A stretch of DNA of 64,000 bases, taken from contig NZ_JACEMU010000016.1 of NCBI RefSeq assembly GCF_013868135.1, forward strand, positions 310,001 through 374,000. The letters run 5' to 3'. The position numbers and the translations under genes are program-made. How positions within the stretch are numbered: position 1 is the stretch's first letter; each line of letters opens with the position of its first letter. Under the pieces are notes generated by a model. That model was not told the origin of the DNA, did no database searches, and saw only the letters and a program-made list of their open reading frames with translations. Source of the stretch: Paracoccus sp. S1E-3 (GTDB taxonomy: Bacteria; Pseudomonadota; Alphaproteobacteria; Rhodobacterales; Rhodobacteraceae). Shown piece by piece: positions 11,782 through 20,657 of this stretch.

Positions 11782-12968
11782 TGCGGCGTTTCCCGGCTGG
11801 AATATGGGTGCTGGTGCTGGGCTATACGCTCAGCCAGTTCTACCGCGCCTTCATGGCGGTGCTGAGCCCGGTCCTGCGGACCGATATCGGCGCAGGGCCG
11901 GGCGATCTGGCGATCTCCTCGGGGATCTGGTTCTTCGCCTTCGCGGGGATGCAGGTGCCGGTCGGCACCTGGCTGGACCACTACGGGCCGCGCCGGACGG
12001 CATCCGGTCTGATGCTGGTGGCGGCGCTTGGGGCCGCGGTTTTCGCGATGGCGACCGCGCCATGGCACCTGCATGTGGCAATGGCGCTGATCGGGATGGG
12101 CTGCGCGCCCGCGCTGATGTCGGCCTATTACATCTTCGCCCGCAACTTTACCCTGCGGGAATTCGGCACTCTGGCCGGGTCCTTCGTGGCGGTGGGCGCG
12201 CTTGGCAATATCCTGTCGGCCTCGCCGCTCGAAGCCTATGCCGAGGCGGTCGGCTGGCGCATCGCCATGTGGTCCATGGTCGCAGTGACGCTTGGCGTGG
12301 CCGTCGCCGAGTTCCTGTTCGTCCGCGACCCGCAGCGGCTGGACGCCAGCCACCCCACAGGACGGCTGTCCGACATTCTGCGGCTGCGTGCGCTGTGGTT
12401 CATCCTGCCGCTGTTTTCGGTGAATTACGCCGCCTCTGCCGCCATTCGGGGGCTATGGGCCGGCCCCTATCTGGAGGAGGTTTTCGACGCCACCGGCCAG
12501 ACCATCGGGCGCGCCGCGCTGCTGATGGGACTGGCGATGATCGCCGGCAACTTTCTGGCCGGGCCGGCGGTGCGCGCGGTCGGCTCGGTGCGCCGCACCA
12601 TCCTGATCGGCACGGCGGGCACGGTTCTGGTGATCGGCGGCCTGTGGCTATTCACCGCATACAGCCTTGCGCTGGCGGTCACGCTGCTGGCGATGGTGGG
12701 TTTTTCCGGGGCTTCCTATGTGCTGCTGATCGCCCATGGCAGGGCCTTCCTACCGCAACATCTGGTGGGCCGTGGGGTCACATTCCTCAACATGTTCTCC
12801 ATCGGCGGGACGGGCATGCTGCAATTCGGGTCGCGCCCGATCTATCAATGGGCTTCCGCGCATGGATCGCCCGCGCAGGCCTATGCGACCTTGTTCCTGT
12901 TCTTCACCCTGCCGCTTGCGCTAGGCTTGGCATTGTATTTCCTGACCCCCGAGGCCCCCAATGACTGA
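11781..12968 (+). CDS. MFS transporter
   Basis: 395 aa with about 12 hydrophobic segments, consistent with the major facilitator superfamily. The N-terminal half carries the loop 2-3 region GTWLDHYGPRR, corresponding to the MFS motif A (G-x-x-x-D-x-x-G-x-R-R). The substrate is unknown; the YQW/FxTD style of the N-terminus resembles the MFS group often annotated as nitrate/sugar-phosphate-like permeases. It overlaps the carbonic anhydrase by one base and the downstream GT4 gene by 8 bases. Confidence 0.85.
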   Translation: MRRFPAGIWVLVLGYTLSQFYRAFMAVLSPVLRTDIGAGPGDLAISSGIWFFAFAGMQVPVGTWLDHYGPRRTASGLMLVAALGAAVFAMATAPWHLHVAMALIGMGCAPALMSAYYIFARNFTLREFGTLAGSFVAVGALGNILSASPLEAYAEAVGWRIAMWSMVAVTLGVAVAEFLFVRDPQRLDASHPTGRLSDILRLRALWFILPLFSVNYAASAAIRGLWAGPYLEEVFDATGQTIGRAALLMGLAMIAGNFLAGPAVRAVGSVRRTILIGTAGTVLVIGGLWLFTAYSLALAVTLLAMVGFSGASYVLLIAHGRAFLPQHLVGRGVTFLNMFSIGGTGMLQFGSRPIYQWASAHGSPAQAYATLFLFFTLPLALGLALYFLTPEAPND

Positions 12969-14001
12969 GCCGAACCCCATCGAGGTCGTCGCCCCCAATC
13001 TGAAAAAGCGCCTGTCGGGCGTGACTGCAACGGTGGTGCGACTGATCCCGGTGCAGGCGCGGATGATCGGCATCGTGACCACCGGACCGGGTCTGCCGGC
13101 CGAGCTGCCCCATATCCCGCTGGCGCGCGCAGCCACCTTGCCGCGCGAGCGCTGGCGGGTCTGGCACGCGCGGCGCAATACGGAAATGACGCTCGGGTTG
13201 ATCTATCGCCGCCTGCTTGGGCGGAAATACCGGCTGCTGTTCACCTCGGCGGCGCAGCGCCACCATACCGGTTTCACCAAATGGCTGATCCGCCAGCAGG
13301 ACGCGCTGATCGCCACCTCGCCTCAGGCGGCCAGCTATCTGGATCGCCCGGCCACGGTGATCCTGCACGGCGTCGATACGGAAATTTTCCAGCCCGTACC
13401 CGACAAGCGGGCGCTGCGGGAAGAACTCGGCCTCGCCCCCGATGCGGTGCTGGTCGGCTGCTTCGGCCGGGTGCGGGCGCAGAAAGGGGTGGATCTGCTG
13501 GTTCGCGCAGCGCTGCGGCTGTTCCCCGACCGCCCCAGGGCGCAGATGGTCTTCACCGGCCGGATCACCCCGGACAACCAGCAATTCACCGATGCGCTGA
13601 CGGCCGAAATTGCCGCCGCCGGGCTGAGCGATCGCATCCGTTTCCTCGGCGAATTGCCGTGGGAGGATGTCGTGCGCCACTATCAGGCCATGGACCTGTT
13701 CGCCGCCCCCGCCCGCTGGGAGGGGTTTGGCCTGACGCCGCTGGAAGCCATGGCCTGCGGCGTCCCCGTGATCGCCACCCGCGTCGGCGCCTATGAGGCC
13801 CTGATCCGCGAGGGCGAGACCGGCTCGCTGGTCCCCCCCGACAATCAGGAGGCGTTGACCCATGCGCTCGCCTATTGGCTGGACAATCCCACCGCCCGCG
13901 AAGCCGCCGGCCGCGCAGCGCGCGTGCACGTGGTCGAAAACCACTCGATCGAGGATGAGGCCCGCGCCATCGTCGATGTCTATCGCGGCCTGCTGGCATG
14001 A
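12961..14001 (+). CDS. GT4-family glycosyltransferase, LpcC-like
   Basis: 346 aa GT-B fold enzyme using a nucleotide-activated sugar. The C-terminal donor-binding domain shows GCFGRVRAQKGVDLL, FTGR, and the EX7E motif in WEGFGLTPLEAMACGVPVIAT. The N-terminal IEVVAPNLKKRLSGVTATVV segment is very like the LPS core mannosyltransferase LpcC of rhizobia, so transfer of mannose to the LPS inner core is a reasonable hypothesis, from memory of that family and not tested here. It overlaps both neighbours, including the GT29-like gene by 4 bases (ATGA). Confidence 0.88.
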   Translation: MTEPNPIEVVAPNLKKRLSGVTATVVRLIPVQARMIGIVTTGPGLPAELPHIPLARAATLPRERWRVWHARRNTEMTLGLIYRRLLGRKYRLLFTSAAQRHHTGFTKWLIRQQDALIATSPQAASYLDRPATVILHGVDTEIFQPVPDKRALREELGLAPDAVLVGCFGRVRAQKGVDLLVRAALRLFPDRPRAQMVFTGRITPDNQQFTDALTAEIAAAGLSDRIRFLGELPWEDVVRHYQAMDLFAAPARWEGFGLTPLEAMACGVPVIATRVGAYEALIREGETGSLVPPDNQEALTHALAYWLDNPTAREAAGRAARVHVVENHSIEDEARAIVDVYRGLLA

Positions 14002-14621
14002 CGCCGCTGCGCTTCATCGCCGCGCGCCTGCTGCGGGACGAGGGGATGCTGACCCAGCTTTCCGTGCAGCAGGCAGAGCTGCTTGCCCCCCTGAAGGGCA
14101 AGACCGTGGCGCTTGTCGGCAATGCCCGTGCGCTGGCGGACACGCGGCAGGGCGCCGAGATCGACGCGCATGACGTGGTGGTGCGCATCAACCTCGCGCC
14201 GATGCCGGACCCGGCCAGCCACGGAACCCGCACCGACTGGCTTGGGCTGGCCACGCGCCTGCCCCGCGCCGAGCGGACCCGCATCAAGCCCGCCCGCATC
14301 CTGTGGATGTCGCACAAGCGCAAGCGGCTGGACTATGCCAGCGCCCAATCGCGGGGGTTCTACCTGCATCCACTGACGGATTACGCCGCGCTGAAGGACA
14401 GCCTGGGCGCGCAGCCCACCACCGGCGCGATGCTGATCGACCTGTTGCTGCGGTCCGATCTGGCGCGGCTGGACCTGTACGGCTTCGATTTCTTCGCCTC
14501 GCAATCGCTCTCTGGCAGCCGATCCGCTGAACAGGTGCCGCATGATTTCAGCAGCGAGGCGGCGTGGGTCGAGGGGCTGATGAAAACGGATCAGCGGTTG
14601 CATCTGCACCGGCCGGGATAA
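13998..14621 (+). CDS. GT29 (sialyltransferase-like) family protein
   Basis: 207 aa. The protein has the three motifs that define eukaryotic-type sialyltransferases: motif L as VALVGNARAL (37-46) with EIDAHDVVVRIN (54-65), motif S as QPTTG (139-143) with LYGFDFF (160-166), and motif VS as His182-x4-Glu187. There is no signal peptide or membrane anchor, so it would act in the cytoplasm. The acceptor and donor are unknown; CMP-activated sugars (sialic acid or Kdo) are the family expectation. It is coupled by a 4-base overlap to the LpcC-like glycosyltransferase, which points to LPS or capsule decoration. The short length (about 200 aa versus about 300 or more in animals) means a reduced core. 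Confidence 0.78.
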   Translation: MTPLRFIAARLLRDEGMLTQLSVQQAELLAPLKGKTVALVGNARALADTRQGAEIDAHDVVVRINLAPMPDPASHGTRTDWLGLATRLPRAERTRIKPARILWMSHKRKRLDYASAQSRGFYLHPLTDYAALKDSLGAQPTTGAMLIDLLLRSDLARLDLYGFDFFASQSLSGSRSAEQVPHDFSSEAAWVEGLMKTDQRLHLHRPG

Positions 14622-14706
14622 TTGCAGTTTGGGGGGCGCTTTGAGTCCATTGCGAGCGGTGCCACCCGCAGATCGCCGGGCGCAAGCAACCGATGGCGCA
14701 GCGCGG

Positions 14707-15228
14707 ATGCGAAAACTCATGTTTCTGGTGATTGTGGCTGCCGTGGCTGGCTGCAAACCTGAAGCGCATCACGCAGATTGATGTCGAAGGTGGTGCCACT
14801 GTTGCCATGATGATCAGCCCGTTGTTCAGCCTGCATAGCGACAGGCATCGCAAGCTGTCGATTGAGACGCCCACGGGAAGGCGGGTGAATGATCCTGTCG
14901 AGGATACCGGCTGGTGGAGGGGACGTAATCTTTATCGCCACGCATCCGGCATTTATGTCCTGTATGAGGGGCAGGCAGGTTGTGTCCTTCGCCGCGGCTT
15001 GCCGCATGAACTGGTCAAAAATTCCGCCATTTCTGCGATAAAGCCGATCAGACCATGAATAACGACGCGGTCAGGGCTGGTAACGCGACGGGAGGATTCC
15101 CAGCGTCAGGATTCTACGCCGAATTCCAATATATCGGTCAATTCGTGCAAACACCGCAGGGGCGGGAAGCGATCAGCTTCATCGGCGCGGACGAACGCCC
15201 TGAGGCCGAACTGCCCAACATACCGTAA
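14707..15228 (+). pseudogene. Frameshifted lipoprotein gene (two frame changes)
   Basis: Reading frame 1 from ATG 14707 gives MRKLMFLVIVAAVAGCKPEAHH, a clear lipoprotein signal with lipobox Ala-Gly-Cys, but hits a stop at 14779. The next frame then reads ITQIDVEGGATVAMM, HRKLSIETP, GWWRGRNLYRHASGIYVL and ends at 15056. The first frame resumes after about 15030 with CDKADQTMNND, FYAEFQYIGQFVQTP and ELPNIP, stopping at 15228. Spliced together these make one protein of about 170 aa, so either the gene carries an insertion and a compensating deletion, or the assembly has two errors. The product family is not recognised. It lies 85 bases after the GT29-like gene. Confidence 0.6.
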
Positions 15229-15287
15229 GCCTCGCGCCGCACTGCCCAGATCGCCGAGCCCATGGCCCTGCTGCCCCCGTCAAAGAA

Positions 15288-15319
15288 AAAAAGCCCCGCG
15301 AAATCTCGCGGGGCTTTTT
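15288..15319. terminator. Bidirectional rho-independent terminator
   Basis: A perfect 14-bp stem (AAAAAGCCCCGCGA paired with TCGCGGGGCTTTTT) with a 4-base AATC loop. The A-run on one arm and T-run on the other let it serve both the plus-strand lipoprotein remnant and the convergent minus-strand pheT, which stops 18 bases away. Confidence 0.92.
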
Positions 15320-15337
15320 ATCTGAATCAGCGAACAC

Positions 15338-17743
15338 TCAGCCGCGCAGCACGCCGCCGGTGGCCTTCGCAACCTTTTCAACAATCTTCGCACTGACCGC
15401 CTCAATCTCGGCATCGGTCAGGGTCTTGTCGCGCGGCTGCAACCGGGCGGTGATGGCGATGGACTTCTTGCCGGCGCCCATCTGCGATTCCGCCTTGTCA
15501 CCGCTGAACTGGTCGAAGACCCGCACGCTGTCGATCAGCGCCTTGTCGGCGCCGGCGGCAGCGTTCACCAGCGTCAGCGCCTCGACGCCCTTGTCCACGA
15601 CGAAAGCGAAGTCACGTTCGACCGGTTGCAGGCTGGACGCATTCAGCGCGGGCCGCGTGGTCACGCTGGCCTTGGGCAGCGGCACGTTCGGGATGTGGAT
15701 GGTGAAGGCCACGGCCGGCCCCTTCACATCCAGCGCCCGCAAAACCTTGGGGTGGACCTCGCCGAAGGTCGCCAGCCGGTTCGGGCCCAACTGGATATTG
15801 CCCGCGCGGCCGGGATGCCACCAGCCGTCCAGCTTGCGGTCGATCTGCACCTTGGCGGGCGCGCCGATGGCCTGCAGGATCGCCTCGGCATCGGCCTTGG
15901 CGTCGTAAATGTCCACCGGACGGCGCGAGCCGTAGGGGTCGCGCGGCGCGGTGCTGCCGACCAGCAGCCCGGTCAGGCGCAGCGCCTGCTGCCCCGGCTC
16001 GCCGCCCGAGAAGACCGGCCCGCATTCGAACAGCGCCAGATCGGCGAAGCCGCGCGCCTGATTGCGCGCCGCCGCCGCCAGCAGGCCCGGCAGCAGGTCG
16101 GGGCGCAGATGCGTCATCTCGCTGCTGATCGGGTTGTCGATCCGCACCGCCTCATCCCCGCCGCCGAACAGTTCCGCCGCCGGCTGGTCGATGAAGCTGT
16201 AGGTGACGCATTCGTTGTAACCCAGCGCTGCCGCCAGCCGCCGCGCCGTGCTTTCGCGGCGCTGCAGGGGCGTCAGCACCGGCTGCGGCACACCCGCACG
16301 CGGGCGCGGCAAGGGCGTGCCGACCAGCTGGGTCAGACTGGCGATGCGGGCGATTTCCTCGATCAGGTCGGCCTCGCCCTGCACATCGGGGCGCCAGCTG
16401 GGCACATGGGCCATGTCGCCGTCCATGCGGAAGCCCAGATTTTGCAGCGTGTCGCGCTGAACGTCGGCGTCGATCTCCATCCCCACCAGGCTGACGACAC
16501 GCTGGGTGTCCAGCCGATAGGCGCGGGAATGATCCGGCACCTCGCCCGCCACGACGATATGCGAGGGCTCGCCGCCGCAGAGATCCAGCACCATCTGCGT
16601 CGCCAGTTCCAGCCCCTGCAGGGTGAATTCGGGGTCGATGCCGCGTTCGAAGCGGTAACGCGCGTCCGAATTGATCTTCAGCGCCCGGCCGGTCGCCGCG
16701 ACGGCGATCGGGTCGAAGAACGCCGCTTCGATGAAGACTTCGGTGGTCTCGTCCGACGACCCCGAGGCCGCACCGCCCATGACGCCGGCGATGGATTCGA
16801 TGGCCCGGGCATCGGTGATGACCACCGCGCCCTCGGGCAGCGTATAGGTCTTGTCGTCCAGTGCCACGACGGTTTCGCCCGGCCGTGCGGCACGCAGGTT
16901 CAGATCGCCCGAGACCTTGGCCGCATCGAAGACATGCAGCGGGCGGTTCAGGTCATAGGTGAAGAAATTGGTGATATCGACCAGCGTGTTGATCGGTCGC
17001 AGCCCGATGGCGCGCAGGCGTTTCTGCAGCCAGTCGGGCGACGGGCCGTTCTTGACCCCGCGCACCACCCGGCCGGCGAAGAAGGGCGCTTTCGCCAGCA
17101 CCTCGGCATCGATGGTGACGTCGATCGGGCTGTCGAAACGGCCTTCGATCTCCACCTCGCGCAGGGGCTTCAGCGTGCCGAGCCCCCGCGCCGCCAGATC
17201 GCGTGCCACACCGCGCACGCCAAGCGCATCGGGGCGGTTGGGGGTGATCTTGATATGGATCATCGGGTCGATCTTCTCGGGCGCGTTCTCGGCCAGCCAG
17301 TCGACGAAACGCTGGCCGACCTCGCCCGAGGGCAGCTCGATGATGCCGTTATGCTCGTCCGACAGTTCCAGCTCGCGTTCGGAGGCCATCATGCCGTGGC
17401 TTTCGATGCCGCGGATCTTGCCGACGCCCAGCGTAGTGTCGATGCCCGGCACGTAATCGCCGGGCTTGGCAAGCACGCCGATGATCCCGGTCCGGGCATT
17501 GGGCGCGCCGCAGACGATCTGCTTTTCGCCCTCGTCCGTATCGACCTTCAGCACACGCAGCCGGTCGGCATCGGGATGCGGCTCGGCATGGGTCACACGT
17601 GCCAGCGTGAAACTGCCCAGCCTGGCGGCGGGATCGACGACCTCCTCGACCTCGAGACCCAGATCGGTCAGCGCCTCGGTGATCTCGGTGACCGAGGCAT
17701 CCGTGTCGAGATGGTCCTTCAGCCAGGACAGGGTGAATTTCAT
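15338..17743 (-). CDS. pheT: Phenylalanine--tRNA ligase beta subunit
   Basis: 801 aa, full length. The order is that of bacterial PheT: N-terminal MKFTLSWLKDHL, the EMAP/tRNA-binding domain (residues about 40-150, including VCGAPNAR), the B3/B4 editing domain, the B5 domain, the catalytic-like core, and the C-terminal FDX-ACB domain (ROPVERDFAFVVDKG-like block written here as QPVERDFAFVVDKG). It forms an alpha2-beta2 enzyme with PheS. Unusually it is not next to pheS: about 3.6 kb with five genes lies between them. Confidence 0.97.
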   Translation of the reverse strand: MKFTLSWLKDHLDTDASVTEITEALTDLGLEVEEVVDPAARLGSFTLARVTHAEPHPDADRLRVLKVDTDEGEKQIVCGAPNARTGIIGVLAKPGDYVPGIDTTLGVGKIRGIESHGMMASERELELSDEHNGIIELPSGEVGQRFVDWLAENAPEKIDPMIHIKITPNRPDALGVRGVARDLAARGLGTLKPLREVEIEGRFDSPIDVTIDAEVLAKAPFFAGRVVRGVKNGPSPDWLQKRLRAIGLRPINTLVDITNFFTYDLNRPLHVFDAAKVSGDLNLRAARPGETVVALDDKTYTLPEGAVVITDARAIESIAGVMGGAASGSSDETTEVFIEAAFFDPIAVAATGRALKINSDARYRFERGIDPEFTLQGLELATQMVLDLCGGEPSHIVVAGEVPDHSRAYRLDTQRVVSLVGMEIDADVQRDTLQNLGFRMDGDMAHVPSWRPDVQGEADLIEEIARIASLTQLVGTPLPRPRAGVPQPVLTPLQRRESTARRLAAALGYNECVTYSFIDQPAAELFGGGDEAVRIDNPISSEMTHLRPDLLPGLLAAAARNQARGFADLALFECGPVFSGGEPGQQALRLTGLLVGSTAPRDPYGSRRPVDIYDAKADAEAILQAIGAPAKVQIDRKLDGWWHPGRAGNIQLGPNRLATFGEVHPKVLRALDVKGPAVAFTIHIPNVPLPKASVTTRPALNASSLQPVERDFAFVVDKGVEALTLVNAAAGADKALIDSVRVFDQFSGDKAESQMGAGKKSIAITARLQPRDKTLTDAEIEAVSAKIVEKVAKATGGVLRG

Positions 17744-17761
17744 GGCACACCTTCATGTCAG

Positions 17762-17834
17762 CACCCGCCCTTGCGGGGGCGGGTGAGGGGTTTGTGGTTC
17801 TTCAATCCAACAGAGGCCGGGGCGTCAAGCCCCG
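17762..17834 (-). other. Two hairpins in the leader between the alanine symporter and pheT
   Basis: A 9-bp perfect stem (CACCCGCCC / GGGCGGGTG, 17762-17770 with 17777-17785) and a 6-bp stem (CGGGGC / GCCCCG, 17818-17823 with 17829-17834) fill the 104 bases upstream of pheT. Neither has a clear T-run on the minus strand and no phenylalanine-rich leader ORF is visible, so a terminator or mRNA-processing role is possible but unproven. Confidence 0.35.
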
Positions 17835-17847
17835 CGCGCCGAAAACC

Positions 17848-19200
17848 TCAGTCGTTGCGGTGCTTGGCCAGATATTCGCGGGTCAGCATCAGCACCACCG
17901 GCGTCAGCACCAGAAGCGAGATCAGGTTCGGGATCGCCATCAGCGCATTCAGCGTATCGGCGACCAGCCAGGCGAAATCGAGGCTGACCACCGTGCCCAC
18001 GAAGACCGAGACGGTCCACAGGACGCGGAACGGGGTTTCGATCTTGCTGCCGAACAGGAATTCCCAGCATTTCTCGCCGTAGAAGGCCCAGCCGAGGATG
18101 GTGGTGAAGGCGAAGACCGCCAGCAGCAGCGCGAGGATTTCCTTGCCCACGCCCGGCATGGCGGATTCGAAAGCCGCAGCCGACAGCGCCGCGCCGGATT
18201 CGCCGCTGGTCCAGACCCCGGTGACCATGATCGCCAGCGCGGTCATGGTGCAGATGACAATGGTGTCGATGAAGGTGCCCATCATTCCGATCATGCCGGA
18301 ATAGACCGGATCGCGGGTGGCCCCCGCCGCCTGCGCGATGCCGGCGGTGCCCAGGCCCGCCTCGTTCGAGAAGATGCCGCGGGCGACGCCGCGCTGGATC
18401 CCCATCATGACGGTCGCGCCCAGAAAGCCGCCCGTTGCCGCCGTCGGCGTGAAGGCCGAGGTGATGATGGTCATCAGCGCCCCCGGCAGCGCCGAAAAGT
18501 TCAGCGCCAGCACGATCAGCACGGCAATGATATAGCAGACGGCCATCGCCGGAACCAGTTTCTCGGCCACCGCGCCGATGCGGCGGATGCCGCCCAGCAC
18601 CACCGCCCCGGTCAGGCCGGCCAGCACCAGCCCCACCGCCCAACGCGGCAGGCCGAAGGCGGTCTCCATCGCCTCGGCGATCGAGTTCGACTGCACCATA
18701 TTACCGATCCCGAAGCCCGCGAGGCCGCCGAAGATTGCGAATGCCACCGCCAGCCAGCCCCAGCGCGGCCCGAGGCCGTTCTTGATCGCATACATCGGGC
18801 CGCCGACATGTTCGCCCTGATCGTCCTTCTGTCGGTAATGGACGGCGACGACCACCTCGGCATATTTGGTGGCCATGCCGACGAAAGCGGTCATCCACAT
18901 CCAGAAGACCGCGCCGGGGCCGCCAAGCGCGATGGCCGTGGCCACGCCCGCGATATTGCCGGTGCCGATGGTGGCCGACAGCGCCGTCATCAGCGCGGCG
19001 AAGGGCGTGATCTCGCCTTCCGCCATGTCATCGGCCTTGCGGCTTTTGGCGATCATGCGGAAGCCATAGCCGATCTTGCGCAGCGGCAGCCAGTTCAGCC
19101 GGATCTGCAGATAAAGCCCGGTCCCCAGGATCAGCACGATCATCGGCACGCCCCAGACGATGCCGTTCAGCCAGCTGACAAAATTTTGGATGGTGTCCAT
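17848..19200 (-). CDS. Alanine/glycine:cation symporter family protein (AGCS), copy 1
   Basis: 450 aa inner-membrane Na+- or H+-coupled amino acid symporter with about 11 membrane segments. Family signatures are visible: the GTGNIAGVATAIALGGPGAVFW block near residue 100, FVGMATKYAEVV, GGPMYAIKNGLG, and RGIFSNEAGLGTA in the second half. The length is normal. It lies between pheT and a group of small genes. A second, diverged AGCS gene is at 22541-23977, on the other side of pheS. Confidence 0.93.
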   Translation of the reverse strand: MDTIQNFVSWLNGIVWGVPMIVLILGTGLYLQIRLNWLPLRKIGYGFRMIAKSRKADDMAEGEITPFAALMTALSATIGTGNIAGVATAIALGGPGAVFWMWMTAFVGMATKYAEVVVAVHYRQKDDQGEHVGGPMYAIKNGLGPRWGWLAVAFAIFGGLAGFGIGNMVQSNSIAEAMETAFGLPRWAVGLVLAGLTGAVVLGGIRRIGAVAEKLVPAMAVCYIIAVLIVLALNFSALPGALMTIITSAFTPTAATGGFLGATVMMGIQRGVARGIFSNEAGLGTAGIAQAAGATRDPVYSGMIGMMGTFIDTIVICTMTALAIMVTGVWTSGESGAALSAAAFESAMPGVGKEILALLLAVFAFTTILGWAFYGEKCWEFLFGSKIETPFRVLWTVSVFVGTVVSLDFAWLVADTLNALMAIPNLISLLVLTPVVLMLTREYLAKHRND

Positions 19201-19278
19201 CGCTGTCCCTCACGTTTTCGTTAAGCTATGCAGACCCGGCGCCGCTTGTCGAGGGCACCGCCCATCCGAGAGCCCGAC

Positions 19279-19533
19279 ATGCACCCCGAAACTTACGAAG
19301 CCACCATCGTCATCCTGACCGCAATCGCCATGTGTGGCGGCGCGGGCATGCTGTGGCTGTGGTCCGACCGGTCGGCCAAGGCGGCGCGGCTGATCGGCGG
19401 ATTATGGCTGGTTCTGGTGCTGGCCGGGCTGATCCTCGGCTGGCCGTGGAATATCGGCGTCGCGGCGGCGACCGCAATGGCAGCGCTTTTCCTCTATGCG
19501 GTCTGGGAACGCTCTGACGACTGGCGGCGCTAG
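19279..19533 (+). CDS. Small two- or three-helix membrane protein
   Basis: 84 aa. Three hydrophobic stretches are seen (IVILTAIAMCGGAGMLWLW, LIGGLWLVLVLAGLILGWPW, and AAATAMAALFLYAVW). No domain is recognised. The ATG at 19279 is preferred to the ORF's first start at 19228 because the upstream part is Arg/Pro-rich and unlike a membrane protein N-terminus. It is convergent with the DUF6173-like gene and overlaps its stop by 4 bases. Confidence 0.6.
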   Translation: MHPETYEATIVILTAIAMCGGAGMLWLWSDRSAKAARLIGGLWLVLVLAGLILGWPWNIGVAAATAMAALFLYAVWERSDDWRR

Positions 19534-19976
19534 ATCTTGGCCTGAAAGCCGATCCTGTAGGGCGGCTGTTCCGCCACCGGCGGCACCGCAACCAGCATGA
19601 AATTCAGTTGTGAAACATGCTGCAGCACCGCCACCTGCGCGCGGCCGTCCAGCAGCCCGTAAAATTCGATGATATTGGGATTGCGATAGCCCATGCCGCG
19701 CACATGGACGGCGCGCTCGGCCCCGAAATTGGCCAGTTGGATGCCCAGTTCGTGATCCTTGGGCAGGTTTTCCTGAAAATCCTTCACGCGGGCGATGAGG
19801 TGGTTGAACACTTCCTCGGCCGCATGAAGCGTGGCCTGATCGGCGGCGTCTTCCTGCGGCCAGAGGTCTTCGGAAATCGCCGGAACCGGAGACATGATCG
19901 CAGGCGGCGTTTCCACCTTCACCGGCTTGGGTTCGGCCTTTTTCGCCTTGGACTTCGATTTCGGCGACTTGGTCAT
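19530..19976 (-). CDS. DUF6173-like conserved protein
   Basis: 148 aa. A Lys/Pro-rich N-terminus of about 45 residues is followed by a compact domain with LPKDHELGIQLANFGAERAV, GYRNPNIIEFYGLLDGRAQVAVLQHVSQLNFMLVAV in order and the terminal YRIGF. This matches my recollection of the DUF6173 family found in Rhodobacteraceae; function unknown, probably cytoplasmic. The start is the ATG following a G-rich stretch; the open frame extends upstream but loses similarity. Confidence 0.6.
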   Translation of the reverse strand: MTKSPKSKSKAKKAEPKPVKVETPPAIMSPVPAISEDLWPQEDAADQATLHAAEEVFNHLIARVKDFQENLPKDHELGIQLANFGAERAVHVRGMGYRNPNIIEFYGLLDGRAQVAVLQHVSQLNFMLVAVPPVAEQPPYRIGFQAKI

Positions 19977-20044
19977 AGTGCGCTGCCCCCCTTCCGGTTT
20001 TCCGGCAGCATGCACGGATCGCCCCAAAAGGGAAAGGCGCGGGC

Positions 20045-20524
20045 CTAGAACAGCATCCCGAAAATCGCGAAGGTCAGGAACACCGCCGCAATCGCCATGA
20101 AGCCCCCGCGCCGCGCCGGGCGGCTGAAATAGGCCAGGGCCCCAAAGCACAGCGCGTAGATCAGCGCCCAGCTTTTCACCAGCCACAGCGCCATATTCAC
20201 CAGCCCGAGCGCCGCCAAAGCATATCCCGCCAGCGCCAGCGCCCCCATCCCGCAGGCCACGAGCATCCCGTTCAGCAGCAGGGTTTCCTCGGCATGGGCA
20301 CTGTTCCAGCGCCGCCCGCCCGAGAGGACGCCGCGCGACAGCACGATCACCGTCAGCGCCAGAAACAGCAGGCAGGTGATGACCAGCAGCGGCAGCAGAT
20401 AGGTGGTGGTCGCCGGGGCCGCGCCCGGCGCCTGCCGCGCGCTGACCAGTGCCAGCAGGCCCAGCGTGACGATAAAAGTCGTGAAATAGCCGATCAGATT
20501 GAGCCTGGCCGTATCGTTCCCCAC
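20045..20524 (-). CDS. Hypothetical four-helix membrane protein
   Basis: 159 aa with four or five strongly hydrophobic segments (for example LIGYFTTFIVTLGLLALV, LLPLLVITCLLFLALTVIVL, and FMAIAAVFLTFAIFGMLF at the C-terminus). No conserved motif is recognised. It lies upstream of the DUF6173-like gene on the same strand with a gap of about 70 bases. Confidence 0.65.
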   Translation of the reverse strand: MGNDTARLNLIGYFTTFIVTLGLLALVSARQAPGAAPATTTYLLPLLVITCLLFLALTVIVLSRGVLSGGRRWNSAHAEETLLLNGMLVACGMGALALAGYALAALGLVNMALWLVKSWALIYALCFGALAYFSRPARRGGFMAIAAVFLTFAIFGMLF

Positions 20525-20628
20525 CGCGTTTCCCCCCCCAGCGCGCTTTGTCGCAGACTAGCCGAGGATGGGGGCTGCGGTCATGTTGAAAGATCGTGAG
20601 GTGGGGGGTTATCAGGGGGGCCTACGGC

Positions 20629-20648
20629 AGTGCGTGCGAGCACGCACT
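20629..20648. repeat. Perfect inverted repeat after the low-GC gene
   Basis: AGTGCGTGC and GCACGCACT, 9 bp each, separated by GA. It lies 10 bases beyond the stop of the minus-strand gene 20658-21332. It has no T-run, so it may be a terminator variant or an mRNA 3' stabilising hairpin. Confidence 0.5.
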
Positions 20649-20657
20649 CCACGCTCA

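Noticed and set aside
17744-17847. A phenylalanine leader-peptide attenuator upstream of pheT
   Set aside because: Hairpins exist, but there is no Phe-rich short ORF and no T-run.
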